Below, piece after piece: positions 56,117 to 64,000 of a DNA stretch of 64,000 bases. Location of the stretch: NCBI GenBank assembly GCA_964432825.1, contig CAYSOX010000004.1, forward strand, positions 47,019-111,018, written 5' to 3'. The stretch is from UMGS1908 sp964432825. GTDB taxonomy: Bacteria; Bacillota; Clostridia; Christensenellales; UBA1242. The notes beneath the pieces were generated by a model that was given only the letters and a program-made list of their open reading frames with translations, made no database searches and was not told the origin of the DNA. The translations under genes were made by a program, and so were the position numbers. The first letter of the stretch is position 1. Each line of letters starts with the position of its first letter.

Positions 56117-57877
56117 ATGGAGACAAAAACAAAAAGCCGGCTAACAAGTTACAATTTTTGGGTTAAACTTGCGTCGGCGGTGATTTTAATTTTGAGAATT
56201 ATACTTTCAAAATTTGGCATTGAAATAGACAGTGCATTTATTTTGGATATTGCGACATTAATTGCGGGATTTTTGGTGGTGCTAGGCATAATCAACGAGC
56301 CCACAGGAATAACGATAAGTTATAAAAATGAAGATATTAAAGGAGATGAAAATATGAACGAAGAAAAAGATTTTAAGACGCAAATTGAAGAAAAGTTAAA
56401 CGAGGTTAAAGACATTTTTACATCTTTTGGTGTAACGGACGAGTGTGTTATCAATGCAAAATTGACGCAAATTGACAATTTTTTAGTTTCGTTGTTTGAT
56501 AGTGAGTTGAAGTCGCTAAAAGTACTTTCTGATATGCTGGAGTCACCCGCGAAAAGCGAAAAAACCAACAAAAAAGAGAATGAAAAGCCCTTTGCAAATG
56601 ACGAACTTTTGGTGGGCAATGAGGCCTTGCAAAATGAGAAAAATTTAGCGGATAAAGAACTTTTAGAAAATGAGGAGATTATAGTGGGGCACGAGGTCTC
56701 TGAAAACAAAAATATTTTGAAAAATGAAGAAGTCTTAGAAGGGGCGGAAATGCTTGTGAATGATGAGGCTTTTGAAAATAAAAATGCTTTGGTAAATGAA
56801 AATAATTCAGCAAGTGAAAATTTTTTGTCAGAAGAAACACTCCCTGAGAGTGATGATGCCTTAACGGAAGAAAAAACCTCTGAGCGTTGGGATACCTTAG
56901 CAAAAGAAAAAGTCTCTGAGCGTTGGGATGCCCTAGCGGAAGAAAAAGCCTCTGAGCGTTGGGATGCCTTAGCAGAAGAAACACTCCCTGAGAGTGGTGA
57001 TGCCCTAGCGGAAGAAAAAGCCATTAAAAACGAGAATGTTTTGGTGGGCGTGGATATCCCCGAAGATGAAAAAACCTTGAGAGATGGTGAGTCTTTGGTG
57101 CAAGATGAAATTTCAGTTGGCAAAAAATTTTTAAACGCGGAAGTTTTGTCTGAAAATGAAGAGGTCGCCGAAGGTGAAGAAGATTTAAGTTTGGGTGACT
57201 TTACCAAAAGCCAAGAAATAGTTGGGGGCGAAATTCTTACAGGAAGTTGTGAGACTTCAAAAATAGTATTCGAAAAATATAAGGGAGATGAGTCTGAAAT
57301 CAACAATCAAATTACTGAAATTGATACAAAAAATGTCCAAATTGATACAGCAAACATCCAAAATGATGTAACGAACACTCCAAATGATGCAACAAACACC
57401 CAAATTGATACAAAAAACATCCAAAATGATACAAAAAACACTACAAATGATGCAAAAAACACTGAAACTAATGCTATAATTACCAAAAACGACGCCGAAC
57501 TTAACGAAACCGCAAATGTTGCCAAGAGAGGTGAGAAAATCCTCGAGTACGATGCCCAAACAATCAAAAACAACACTCAAAATGTTAAAAGTGATGTAGA
57601 ATCTCATAAAAATATAAGCGTTACAGGGGTTGATGTAAAAAGTTTAGAAAACAATACAAAAAACACTGCAAGCAGTGCTCAAAGCCCTGAAAATGATATA
57701 ATGGCGAGCGAAAAGGACAAGAATGATTTTGAAATAGATACAATTGTTATAGAAAATATCGAAGATACAAACAAAAATAATGAAAATAACTTAAATGGCG
57801 ATAATTTGGGTGACGAAGAGGTTTTGCGAACCTTGGCGATGAATGGCATAACGGCGGATTTTGTTTCAGAAAATTAA
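56117..57877 (+). CDS. Phage holin (phi LC3-like) fused to a long repetitive tail
   Basis: 586 residues; holins are usually 70-150. AAGGAGGG precedes ATG 56117. Residues 1-65 match the phi LC3-type holin pattern: a polar start with SYNFWVKLASA, membrane helices at about 15-31 and 41-60, and LGIINEPTG after the second helix. Holins form membrane holes that time lysis. From residue ~80 the sequence is an acidic, disordered tail with 13-residue repeats (SERWDALAEEKA, DNA about 56875-57015) and N/T/D-rich 7-residue repeats. Within the gene, AAGGAGAT precedes an in-frame ATG at 56354 (residue 80), so a soluble tail-only product could also be made. No endolysin gene is adjacent. Whether the fusion still makes holes is unknown. 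Confidence 0.65.
   Translation: METKTKSRLTSYNFWVKLASAVILILRIILSKFGIEIDSAFILDIATLIAGFLVVLGIINEPTGITISYKNEDIKGDENMNEEKDFKTQIEEKLNEVKDIFTSFGVTDECVINAKLTQIDNFLVSLFDSELKSLKVLSDMLESPAKSEKTNKKENEKPFANDELLVGNEALQNEKNLADKELLENEEIIVGHEVSENKNILKNEEVLEGAEMLVNDEAFENKNALVNENNSASENFLSEETLPESDDALTEEKTSERWDTLAKEKVSERWDALAEEKASERWDALAEETLPESGDALAEEKAIKNENVLVGVDIPEDEKTLRDGESLVQDEISVGKKFLNAEVLSENEEVAEGEEDLSLGDFTKSQEIVGGEILTGSCETSKIVFEKYKGDESEINNQITEIDTKNVQIDTANIQNDVTNTPNDATNTQIDTKNIQNDTKNTTNDAKNTETNAIITKNDAELNETANVAKRGEKILEYDAQTIKNNTQNVKSDVESHKNISVTGVDVKSLENNTKNTASSAQSPENDIMASEKDKNDFEIDTIVIENIEDTNKNNENNLNGDNLGDEEVLRTLAMNGITADFVSEN
56355..56356 (+). promoter_or_regulatory. Internal translation start inside the holin fusion
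   Basis: AAGGAGAT (56339-56346) lies 7 nt before ATG 56354-56356, in frame at residue 80, exactly where the membrane domain ends. It could give a separate soluble 507-residue protein. Confidence 0.5.
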
Positions 57878-58505
57878 AACACTTTATTTTCAACGATGCA
57901 ATTTTTTGAAAAAATCCTAAAAGTTGAATCGCTTAAAAATCTTAACCACCTTAAATAATTTTAGCACCTCAAGAAACTACAAAAATGTAATCATTTTAAT
58001 GCTTAAAATTTTACCACCCCAAAGTGCATTTTCTTGTATGCTTTTGGCAACCTTGATAAAAATGCTTGACAAAATTAAAAATATGTTATAATATACATTT
58101 ATAAAATGTTTTCGAGTAATTTTTAATAAATTTGTTAATGATTTTATGAAGAGGGTATAATTTGAAGGATAGAAATTTAGTGCTTCAAAAATTTTTAATT
58201 ATACTTCTTTAAGATGTTCAGTTCTGCATCTAAAATTGCGGTCTGATTAGAGTGGGATGTAGAGAATGCTTCTTTAAGATGTTTAGTTTTGCATTTTTAT
58301 TGCAACAAAAGGTAAAAATGTTTTTATAAAGGTGCTTAAAAGTGGTAAAATAATGTTCTCAAAATACATTAGTTTGTTAAAAATGGTTTCATTTTTATGT
58401 AAATTCTGAGAGTTTAAACCTCAAAATGGAAAATTGGTAGAATTTTAAATCAAATAAAAAAATTACTTGGTTAATGTTTTCAAAAAAATAAAGGATAAGC
58501 GGGTT
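57878..58505. other. 630-bp spacer at the right end of the phage-like cluster
   Basis: It contains a sigma-A-like promoter, TTGACA (58066-58071) with overlapping TATAAT (58087) and TAATAT (58089, 17-bp spacing). It also holds a 26-bp direct repeat, CTTCTTTAAGATGTTYAGTT plus YTGCAT, at 58203 and 58269 (period 66). The right boundary of the cluster probably falls here; no attachment site was identified. Confidence 0.55.
58066..58094 (+). promoter_or_regulatory. Sigma-A-type promoter before the membrane protein gene
   Basis: TTGACA (58066-58071), 17 bp, TAATAT (58089-58094); TATAAT at 58087 with 15-bp spacing is an alternative reading. It leaves a leader of about 400 nt. Confidence 0.6.
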
Positions 58506-59405
58506 ATGAATATAAAAAATACATTCTTAGTGTGCATAAACAACTTTTTGTTGGTTTTTAAGCAATTGGTATACACCTTGCTAATTGGTGTGGTGGTCGG
58601 TTTATGCTTATACGGTGTGGCATCGCCAATAGCAAAATTGTTGCAAACTTCAGGCTGGATGGGGGAATTGAAAGATTTTGTTTCAAGTATTTATACCGAA
58701 CCAAAAGAAATTGCCGTTGCATTTAACGGACTTGCCGAAAGTTTGTTTATGATTTTTACTCAAAATTTTAGCAAACTTTGGGGTAACTATATCTTGAGTA
58801 GTTGCTTAATTGTTTTTATTCCGATATTCGCAAGCAATTTGTCTTACTATTGCTTGGGTGATGTTGTAAATGCAAAAATGAATTCGTGGATGAACTACGG
58901 TTATGCAAACCGATTCTTCTCAGGCTTAAAGAAAAATATTATTTATTCATTATATATGGTCGTGTTTGGAATATTGTCGGGCGCTATTATAGTTGGACTA
59001 TTTATGCTGTATGGAATAATTGCGAATTCATTTTTGTTGATGACAATTTTGCTACCTGTTCTTATCCTTTCAATAATTATTGTGCTTGCAATCCGCAACA
59101 GTTTCACCATGTGGATAATGCCAGCATGTTTAAACGAGGATATTGGAGTTACAAAGGCTGTTAAAAAAAGTTTCAAATTGGGTGCTAAAAATTTTGGAAG
59201 AGTTTTCTTAGCGTCTGCATTGATTTATCTGTTGGAGTTTTTCTTTGTGATGGTTGGCGGAGTCTTCACTTTGGGTGCTGGGCTTTGCATTGTGATACCT
59301 GCAGTCACGGTGTTGAATGCAATCTTTAGTTTGATAAATTATTACCAAATCGAAAAATTGCGTTATTATATCAATGAATTCACAATTGTAAGCCCTAACG
59401 ATTAA
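58506..59405 (+). CDS. Polytopic membrane protein, unknown function
   Basis: 299 residues from ATG 58506, with AAAGGA about 10 nt upstream; an in-frame TTG at 58467 is less likely. About six hydrophobic helices are visible: LVYTLLIGVVVGLCLYGVA, YILSSCLIVFIPIFASNL, YSLYMVVFGILSGAIIVGLF, LLMTILLPVLILSIIIVLAI, FLASALIYLLEFFFVMVGG and LGAGLCIVIPAVTVLNAIF. The loop NEDIGVTKAVKKSFKLGAKN is typical of DUF975/DUF4013-like bacterial integral membrane proteins. No transport signature was recognised. Its composition is host-like and free of tandem repeats, unlike the phage genes, so I place it outside the prophage. Confidence 0.75.
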   Translation: MNIKNTFLVCINNFLLVFKQLVYTLLIGVVVGLCLYGVASPIAKLLQTSGWMGELKDFVSSIYTEPKEIAVAFNGLAESLFMIFTQNFSKLWGNYILSSCLIVFIPIFASNLSYYCLGDVVNAKMNSWMNYGYANRFFSGLKKNIIYSLYMVVFGILSGAIIVGLFMLYGIIANSFLLMTILLPVLILSIIIVLAIRNSFTMWIMPACLNEDIGVTKAVKKSFKLGAKNFGRVFLASALIYLLEFFFVMVGGVFTLGAGLCIVIPAVTVLNAIFSLINYYQIEKLRYYINEFTIVSPND

Positions 59406-60065
59406 TTGAGACTTTAACTACCAATTGCAAACCCCGAATATTATTTATAGGTTTTAATTTTCAGTGTGAGCGGTTGAAAAACTTATTTTGGCGAGTGAAA
59501 ATTTTCAAGTTGCGAATTGAAACCGACTGGACACATGTGATTGGAGCCTTGCATTACTCGGCTTTGGTACATACAATAAGGAATCTAATGCGGATTACTG
59601 GATGCAGGTAATAAATAACGCGTTGCATTGGTTTGATGCGGATAATTGAGTGCCTAAAAACTAGTGGCGATGTTTGGGATTTTAAAGTTTTAGAAAATGT
59701 TTTTAAAATTTTAAACTCAACATAAAAACGGGGTATCAAGTTAAAATTTGTTCTAAAAAGGTCAAAATTTTACCATTTTAAGGCATATTATTGCGTTTTT
59801 TGAAATTTTTAGTTTCATTAAGTGTGTCTGTAAATAATTAATGTGATGACACTTTAGTGGGACAAAAACAGAGAAGATTTTGGGATAGAATGCTTTTAGG
59901 GGTGCATTGGTGTAAGGTGCGAATATTTTCCGTTAAGGGAGCAATCTTGGATGTTTAGCGGTTTTTTATGCTCACAAATGAAAGCAAAAATTCATTGTTC
60001 CAAAACGATTAAAACGGAGGAATATATAAATATTTCATTATAAGCACTTGGGAAAATTTCGGGGA

Positions 60066-60145
60066 CGCACGGAAGCAATTTTGAACCTCGCCGGTTCAAA
60101 ATTATTGCTGAAGCAATTGAAAATTTACATTTTCGCTTCCGTGCG
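60066..60145 (+). repeat. Cloverleaf-forming repeat, copy B
   Basis: Outer arms CGCACGGAAGC (60066-60076) and GCTTCCGTGCG (60135-60145) pair perfectly. Inner hairpins are AATTTTGAACC/GGTTCAAAATT (60077-60103), ATTGC/GCAAT (60104-60117, loop TGAA) and GAAAAT/ATTTTC (60119-60134, loop TTAC). The order, junction spacing and orientation match copy A. Differences in paired positions are compensated. Confidence 0.85.
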
Positions 60146-60639
60146 GGTTCCATGCAACTACTTTTGCACTGCCCTAAATTAACTTTAATTTACTAGATAT
60201 ACCTTTTACAACTTCACCAAACTTGTGTATTGATTGGCGATTACGCTGAACAAATTTGCTAGAATGCTTTTATATATTCATCAACCGCAAAAATCAACCT
60301 TAGATTTACTAGATGTAATTATACCTTTTATAACTTCACCGCTATTCAAAAACTTAACCTTATTGTTAACTTTATGCTTACAATTAGTCCAATGCCTACA
60401 ATTAATCCAAACCATTTCCAATCCGCCTACCAAACGAAGCAGAAAGATTTTAATATGCCGTGTAGAGAAAGGAAGATTGCCAAACTCCAATTTTTGCAGA
60501 AACACCTACAATTAACCACCAATCGAAAAAAACCTTATTATTTACTCTTTACATACAATTTTAACCCAAAACACTTCCAAACCGCCCGCCAAACGAGGCA
60601 GAAGAAATCTTAAATTGCCGAAACTTTGGAGATAAAAGA

Positions 60640-60680
60640 CACAAAATAGGCTCTTTGGTTTACAGAGATTCTATTTTGTG
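60640..60680 (+). ncRNA. Possible structured RNA or regulatory hairpin
   Basis: CACAAAATAG (60640-60649) and CTATTTTGTG (60671-60680) pair perfectly, with an inner CTCT/AGAG. A second small hairpin GATTGACATCAATC follows near 60711-60724. The G-rich word TGAAGTGGGGGATGA lies between them. It may be part of a small RNA or the rnj leader; no known family was recognised. Confidence 0.3.
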
Positions 60681-60764
60681 GTTTGTATCCCTGAAGTGGG
60701 GGATGATTAAGATTGACATCAATCGAAATGCAAAAGTTACCAAAAAACATCGGCGAAAAAAAAC

Positions 60765-61070
60765 TTGCATTTTAAACAAATTACAACAAAAAACTACAAA
60801 AATCACAAAAAACTAAAAAAAATCACAAAACCCTGCAAAATCACAAAAAAAACTACAAAAATCACAAAAAAAACTACAAAAATCACAAAAAACTACAAAA
60901 TAACAGCAAAAAATAAAAAAAACTACAAAAAACTACAAAAAACTACAAAAAACTAAAAAAAATTACAAAACCCTGCAAAATCACAAAAAAAACTACAAAA
61001 ATCACAAAAAAAACTACAAAAATCACAAAAAACTACAAAAAACTACAAAAAACAATAAAAAATACAAAAA
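60765..61070 (+). repeat. A-rich ACTACAAAAATCACAAAA array before rnj
   Basis: About 300 bp built from AAAAAACTACAAAA and ATCACAAAA words on the plus strand. The higher-order unit containing ACCCTGCAAAATCACAAAAA occurs twice (about 60830 and 60970). In RNA it would be a long, unstructured, nearly G-free leader ending at the rnj ribosome binding site. Confidence 0.88.
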
Positions 61071-61082
61071 AAGGAATAAAAT

Positions 61083-63485
61083 ATGGAAAATAATTTAAAT
61101 AACAATCAACAAACAACAAATTCAATAACAGGTGGAGCGCTTGAATTAACCGATGTTCCTCCAATCCCATCAAAGGCGGATGGCGGAATAGGTAAGCCTC
61201 GCGTTCGAAATTTCACCGACGATGGATTGTCGGGTGTATACACGGCGTCATTTGGTGGTCAAGAAAAAAGACAAGGTCAAGTGATTCGCCATGGTCGTAC
61301 ACTTTCTAGCCATCAAGCAGTGTCAAAGTTTGACAATTCTCAAAGCGGTGCAAAAACAAGCGGATTAACTACGGTTTATCCAAATCCAGCACCAAAAAGA
61401 GCAAATTTTGGTGCGGTGCATTCAACCCCCGAATCTCAAAAGGTCTTTTCAGATACCGTAAATGCAAGCCCAGTATACGCAAGGGAGAATGCGAACACTC
61501 GGCAAATGGGCGATAACTCCTCGCTTTACAAAAATGTTGAGGATGCAAATAAAGGCTTCAATATTTTCAAGCAAGACGCAGGTGCATACGGAGTTAAAGA
61601 CGCCGAATCTTATCACTCAACTAGCAAAAATAGACAAGATTCCGACCCTCGTCGAAGAAGTGCATCAAAAACTCCAAAAACACAAACCGAACACGAGCCT
61701 TTTTCTGTTCGTAAAAAAGCATTGGAAGAACGCTTAAACCCAAACCCACTAGACGGAATTCCATATTCGGACGATATGGCAAAGGACAACATAATCGCCC
61801 AAAGACTTTTGACTCGTAAAGCCCGAAAGGTCAGCGGTGAGGAAATTAAAGTCACTTACCTCGGCGGTGTGGGTGAAATTGGCAAAAATATGACCGCCAT
61901 TGAATACCGCGGACAAATTGTGGTTATAGATTGCGGTGTAATGTTCCCAAGCGAAGATATGCCGGGTATTGATTTGGTTATCCCAGACACCACATATTTA
62001 AAGGAAAATGCCGATAAAGTTGTTGCGTTTTTAATCACTCATGGTCACGAGGACCATATTGGTGCGGTAGCGTATGTTTTAAAGGATTATCCAAAAGCCA
62101 GTGTGTATAGTTCAAGATTAACCCTTGCATTAATTGAAAACAAACTTCGTGAACATAATGTAAAAAATATCAGTTTGCGAGTTGCCCAAGCCCGAGAACC
62201 ATACAAAATTGGAAACTTTGTCGTGGAGTTTATTGATGTAAACCACTCAATAGCCGAAGCCTTTGCAATAAAAATCACCACACCAGCGGGAACCATCTTC
62301 CACTCAGGTGACTTTAAAATCGACTACCGCCCAATAGACGGAAAAATGATTGACCTTACCCGTATGGCGGAAATCGGAGAAGAGGGTGTAGACCTATTTA
62401 TGTGCGAGTCCACCAATGTCGAGCGTTCGGGCTACACAATCAGCGAAAGTGATGTAGGTGCAAAAATTGAGGAAATCTTCAAAGATAGCATTGGTAGACG
62501 CGTGTTCGTTGCAACATTTTCTTCTAATATTTACCGCGTGCAACAAATTATCAACCTTGCCATAAAATACGGTAGACGCGTCGCAACCGTCGGTAGAAGT
62601 ATTGAAAACAACCTTGATGCCGCTGCAAAAGTCGGAAAATTAGCCTTCCCTAAGTCTGTTTTTGTGGATATAGATAAAGTCGGCAACCTTCCAGACGGCG
62701 AAGTGCTAATCATTTGCACTGGGGCTCAAGGTGAACCCGCTAGTGCATTAAGTCGAATCGCAAACGGAGAATTCCAAAAGGTCGAAATTGGCGACAACGA
62801 CACCGTAATTTTAAGTTCGTCACCAATCCCAGGTAACGAAAGTATGGTAAATAGGGTTATAAACAACCTTTGCCATAAGGGCGCAATCGTTATCCATGAA
62901 AATGTTCACGCATCCGGTCATGCTTGCCAAGAAGAATTAAAAACCGTTCATAGCCTAATAAAACCACTAAACTTCGTTCCAGTTCACGGCGAATATCGTC
63001 ACTTAAAACGCCATGCCGAACTTGCCGAAAGTTTAGGAACTCCAGCCGAAAATATTTTGGTTGTCGAAAATGGTAACACAATAATCTTGCAAAATGGAAA
63101 AATCCGTCGTGGTGCGGATGTTAAGAGCGGTGAAGTCTTAATTGATGGAATGGGTTCCGGCGACCTTGCAAGTTCCGTTCTTCGCGACCGTAAACAACTC
63201 GGTGAAGACGGCGTCGCAATCGTGTCAATCGTTATGAATAAACAAACCAAAGCCCTATTAGGCTACCCAGTAATCATAACCCGCGGACTTGTGTATATGG
63301 AAGAGGCTGAAATTTTGAATGCCGAAATTCAGCGTCTAGTAATCGAAGCAATTGCAGGAATTACCAACCTTCCAAAATTCGACATAGAAGAAGCAAAGAA
63401 CCTAGTCCGTCGCCCAATCCGAGCCTTTTTCAACAAAAAGATGGGGCGAACTCCGGTAATCCTTCCAATCTTCCAATTGGTGTAA
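61083..63485 (+). CDS. rnj: Ribonuclease J with a long N-terminal extension
   Basis: 800 residues; the family is usually ~555. AAGGAA precedes ATG 61083. RNase J is a zinc metallo-beta-lactamase endo/5'-exoribonuclease that matures and degrades RNA. The conserved enzyme begins near residue 258 (KVTYLGGVGEIGKNMTAIEY). Metal-binding motifs are intact: HGHEDH 320-325, HSGDFKID from 407, VHASGHA about 608-614 and HGEYRH 635-640. The beta-CASP domain lies between, and a C-terminal domain ends in NKKMGRTPVILPIFQLV. The first ~250 residues are Gly/Ser/Asn/Arg-rich and disordered, perhaps an RNA- or partner-binding arm; long basic extensions occur in some Clostridia and Actinobacteria RNase J. An unusual A-rich, G-poor leader precedes it and an intrinsic terminator follows. 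Confidence 0.95.
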   Translation: MENNLNNNQQTTNSITGGALELTDVPPIPSKADGGIGKPRVRNFTDDGLSGVYTASFGGQEKRQGQVIRHGRTLSSHQAVSKFDNSQSGAKTSGLTTVYPNPAPKRANFGAVHSTPESQKVFSDTVNASPVYARENANTRQMGDNSSLYKNVEDANKGFNIFKQDAGAYGVKDAESYHSTSKNRQDSDPRRRSASKTPKTQTEHEPFSVRKKALEERLNPNPLDGIPYSDDMAKDNIIAQRLLTRKARKVSGEEIKVTYLGGVGEIGKNMTAIEYRGQIVVIDCGVMFPSEDMPGIDLVIPDTTYLKENADKVVAFLITHGHEDHIGAVAYVLKDYPKASVYSSRLTLALIENKLREHNVKNISLRVAQAREPYKIGNFVVEFIDVNHSIAEAFAIKITTPAGTIFHSGDFKIDYRPIDGKMIDLTRMAEIGEEGVDLFMCESTNVERSGYTISESDVGAKIEEIFKDSIGRRVFVATFSSNIYRVQQIINLAIKYGRRVATVGRSIENNLDAAAKVGKLAFPKSVFVDIDKVGNLPDGEVLIICTGAQGEPASALSRIANGEFQKVEIGDNDTVILSSSPIPGNESMVNRVINNLCHKGAIVIHENVHASGHACQEELKTVHSLIKPLNFVPVHGEYRHLKRHAELAESLGTPAENILVVENGNTIILQNGKIRRGADVKSGEVLIDGMGSGDLASSVLRDRKQLGEDGVAIVSIVMNKQTKALLGYPVIITRGLVYMEEAEILNAEIQRLVIEAIAGITNLPKFDIEEAKNLVRRPIRAFFNKKMGRTPVILPIFQLV

Positions 63486-63537
63486 AATCTACTTTTCTTA
63501 ATGAGAAATATTTTAATATCCGCATCAAATAACCATA

Positions 63538-63558
63538 ACACCAAATTTAAATTGGTGT
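63538..63558. repeat. Small inverted repeat after rnj
   Basis: ACACCAA (63538-63544) pairs with TTGGTGT (63552-63558). The word AATTGGTGTAAAA also spans the rnj stop codon region (63474-63486), so a short duplication of the gene end is present. Confidence 0.5.
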
Positions 63559-63640
63559 AAAAAACATCGAATTATAGCAAAACTCAACCCCAATCGCTGT
63601 AATATTATTAAAAAAAACAATTCCACAGCGGATATTCCTA

Positions 63641-63686
63641 GAAATCCTCAAGCAAAAATGTTTGAGGGTTTCTTATTTATTTATTT
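63641..63686 (+). terminator. Intrinsic terminator of rnj
   Basis: GAAATCCTCAA (63641-63651) pairs with TTGAGGGTTTC (63662-63672), with one T-G pair, followed by TTATTTATTTATTT. Confidence 0.85.
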
Positions 63687-63735
63687 AGATAATAAAAACC
63701 TAATTTTTCATATAATTTACCCCAAAAATTCCTTC

Positions 63736-63866
63736 CCGCGGAAGAACTTTCAAATCAAATAATTTTTGCTAAAGAAGTTTCAAATCAAATAATTTTTGCT
63801 AAAGAAGTTTCAAATCAAATAAATTTTGCGGAAGAACTTTCAAATTAAATTAAATAAATTCCGCGG
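63736..63866. repeat. ~30-bp tandem array bounded by CCGCGGAA/TTCCGCGG
   Basis: About five degenerate units of GCGGAAGAACTTTCAAATC or GCTAAAGAAGTTTCAAATC followed by AAATAATTTTT. The ends CCGCGGAA (63736-63743) and TTCCGCGG (63859-63866) are inverted. The word AATTTTTGCTAAAG is shared with cloverleaf copy A, so it may be a degenerate relative. Confidence 0.7.
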
Positions 63867-63914
63867 AAGAACTTTCAAAATTTTTGTGAAATGCAAAATG
63901 CGTTTTGTTTTTAA

Positions 63915-63943
63915 TTGACAACATTTGATGATTTTTATATAAT
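63915..63943 (+). promoter_or_regulatory. Perfect sigma-A promoter reading out of the window
   Basis: TTGACA (63915-63920), 17 bp, TATAAT (63938-63943). The gene it serves lies beyond base 64000. Confidence 0.85.
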
Positions 63944-64000
63944 ATATATAATTACTGCGACTGGATAATTATGGGTTATATAAACATAATAAAAGTGAAC

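Larger units (their letters stand above)
59406..61082. other. 1.7-kb gene-free stretch upstream of rnj
   Basis: No supported gene. In order it holds cloverleaf copy B (60066-60145), a duplicated ~60-bp block (about 60397-60460 and 60554-60620), a hairpin (60640-60680) and an A-rich array (about 60765-61070). I looked for tmRNA, RNase P RNA and SRP RNA hallmarks and saw none. Confidence 0.6.

Noticed and set aside
59847..59890. TGACAC followed by TAGAAT, resembling a late box
   Set aside because: Only the first six bases match the box and the spacing is wrong.
60234..60613. Overlapping 79-93 codon frames upstream of rnj
   Set aside because: They follow a duplicated non-coding block and lack ribosome binding sites.
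60765..61070. CRISPR array or coding low-complexity region before rnj
   Set aside because: The units are irregular A-rich words with no constant spacer length, and the open frame across them is all Lys/Thr/Ile/Asn without a ribosome binding site.

Overview
The window is AT-rich and single-genome-like. It has strong AGGAGG-type ribosome binding sites, TTGACA/TATAAT promoters, an RNase J gene and a giant lipoprotein, which suggests a low-GC Bacillota (Clostridia-like, probably uncultured) chromosome. That assignment is inference: there is no rRNA or tRNA gene here. | Layout. (1) 1-21,340, minus strand: one open reading frame without an in-frame stop, at least 7,113 codons, starting at 21,340 with a lipoprotein signal peptide and running off the left edge. 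It is a giant Y/T/S/N-rich surface protein with at least five F-x-G-W-Y-like motifs of the InlB B-repeat (Listeria-Bacteroides repeat) type near the distal end. (2) About 22.2-57.9 kb: a podovirus-like prophage or domesticated virion cluster, nearly all on the plus strand. In order: a putative late regulator, a divergent SH3b membrane protein, large terminase, a DUF6291-like replication protein, a candidate small terminase, P22-like portal, a scaffold-position protein, major capsid protein, a HEPN-like protein, a CarD-like regulator, small proteins, a head-tail connector, a tail-hub-like propeller protein, several tail/fibre-like proteins, and a holin fused to a long tail. No integrase, repressor or endolysin is recognisable. 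(3) 58-64 kb, host-like: a polytopic membrane protein, a 1.7-kb gene-free stretch rich in repeats, RNase J with a ~250-residue N-terminal extension, its terminator, and a consensus promoter firing out of the window. | How it works together. Four transcription units in the phage region share an 18-base box (consensus TGACACAAAATCGTGCAA) placed exactly 17 bp before a TATAAT-like -10. One copy lies upstream of the putative regulator, one upstream of terL, one upstream of the candidate terS-portal-capsid block, and one upstream of the connector/tail block. This looks like a late regulon. By contrast the HEPN-like gene, a 69-residue protein and a coiled-coil protein have ordinary sigma-A-type promoters, as expected of genes expressed outside the lytic programme. 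| Most unusual observations. Two intergenic copies of a ~78-80-nt element fold on paper into the same four-way cloverleaf with compensatory differences. Many phage genes carry private tandem repeats whose periods are multiples of three (30, 33, 36, 39, 90, 108 bp), while the intergenic arrays have periods of 50, 82 and ~38 bp. The holin is fused to a ~500-residue repetitive tail with an internal ribosome binding site.
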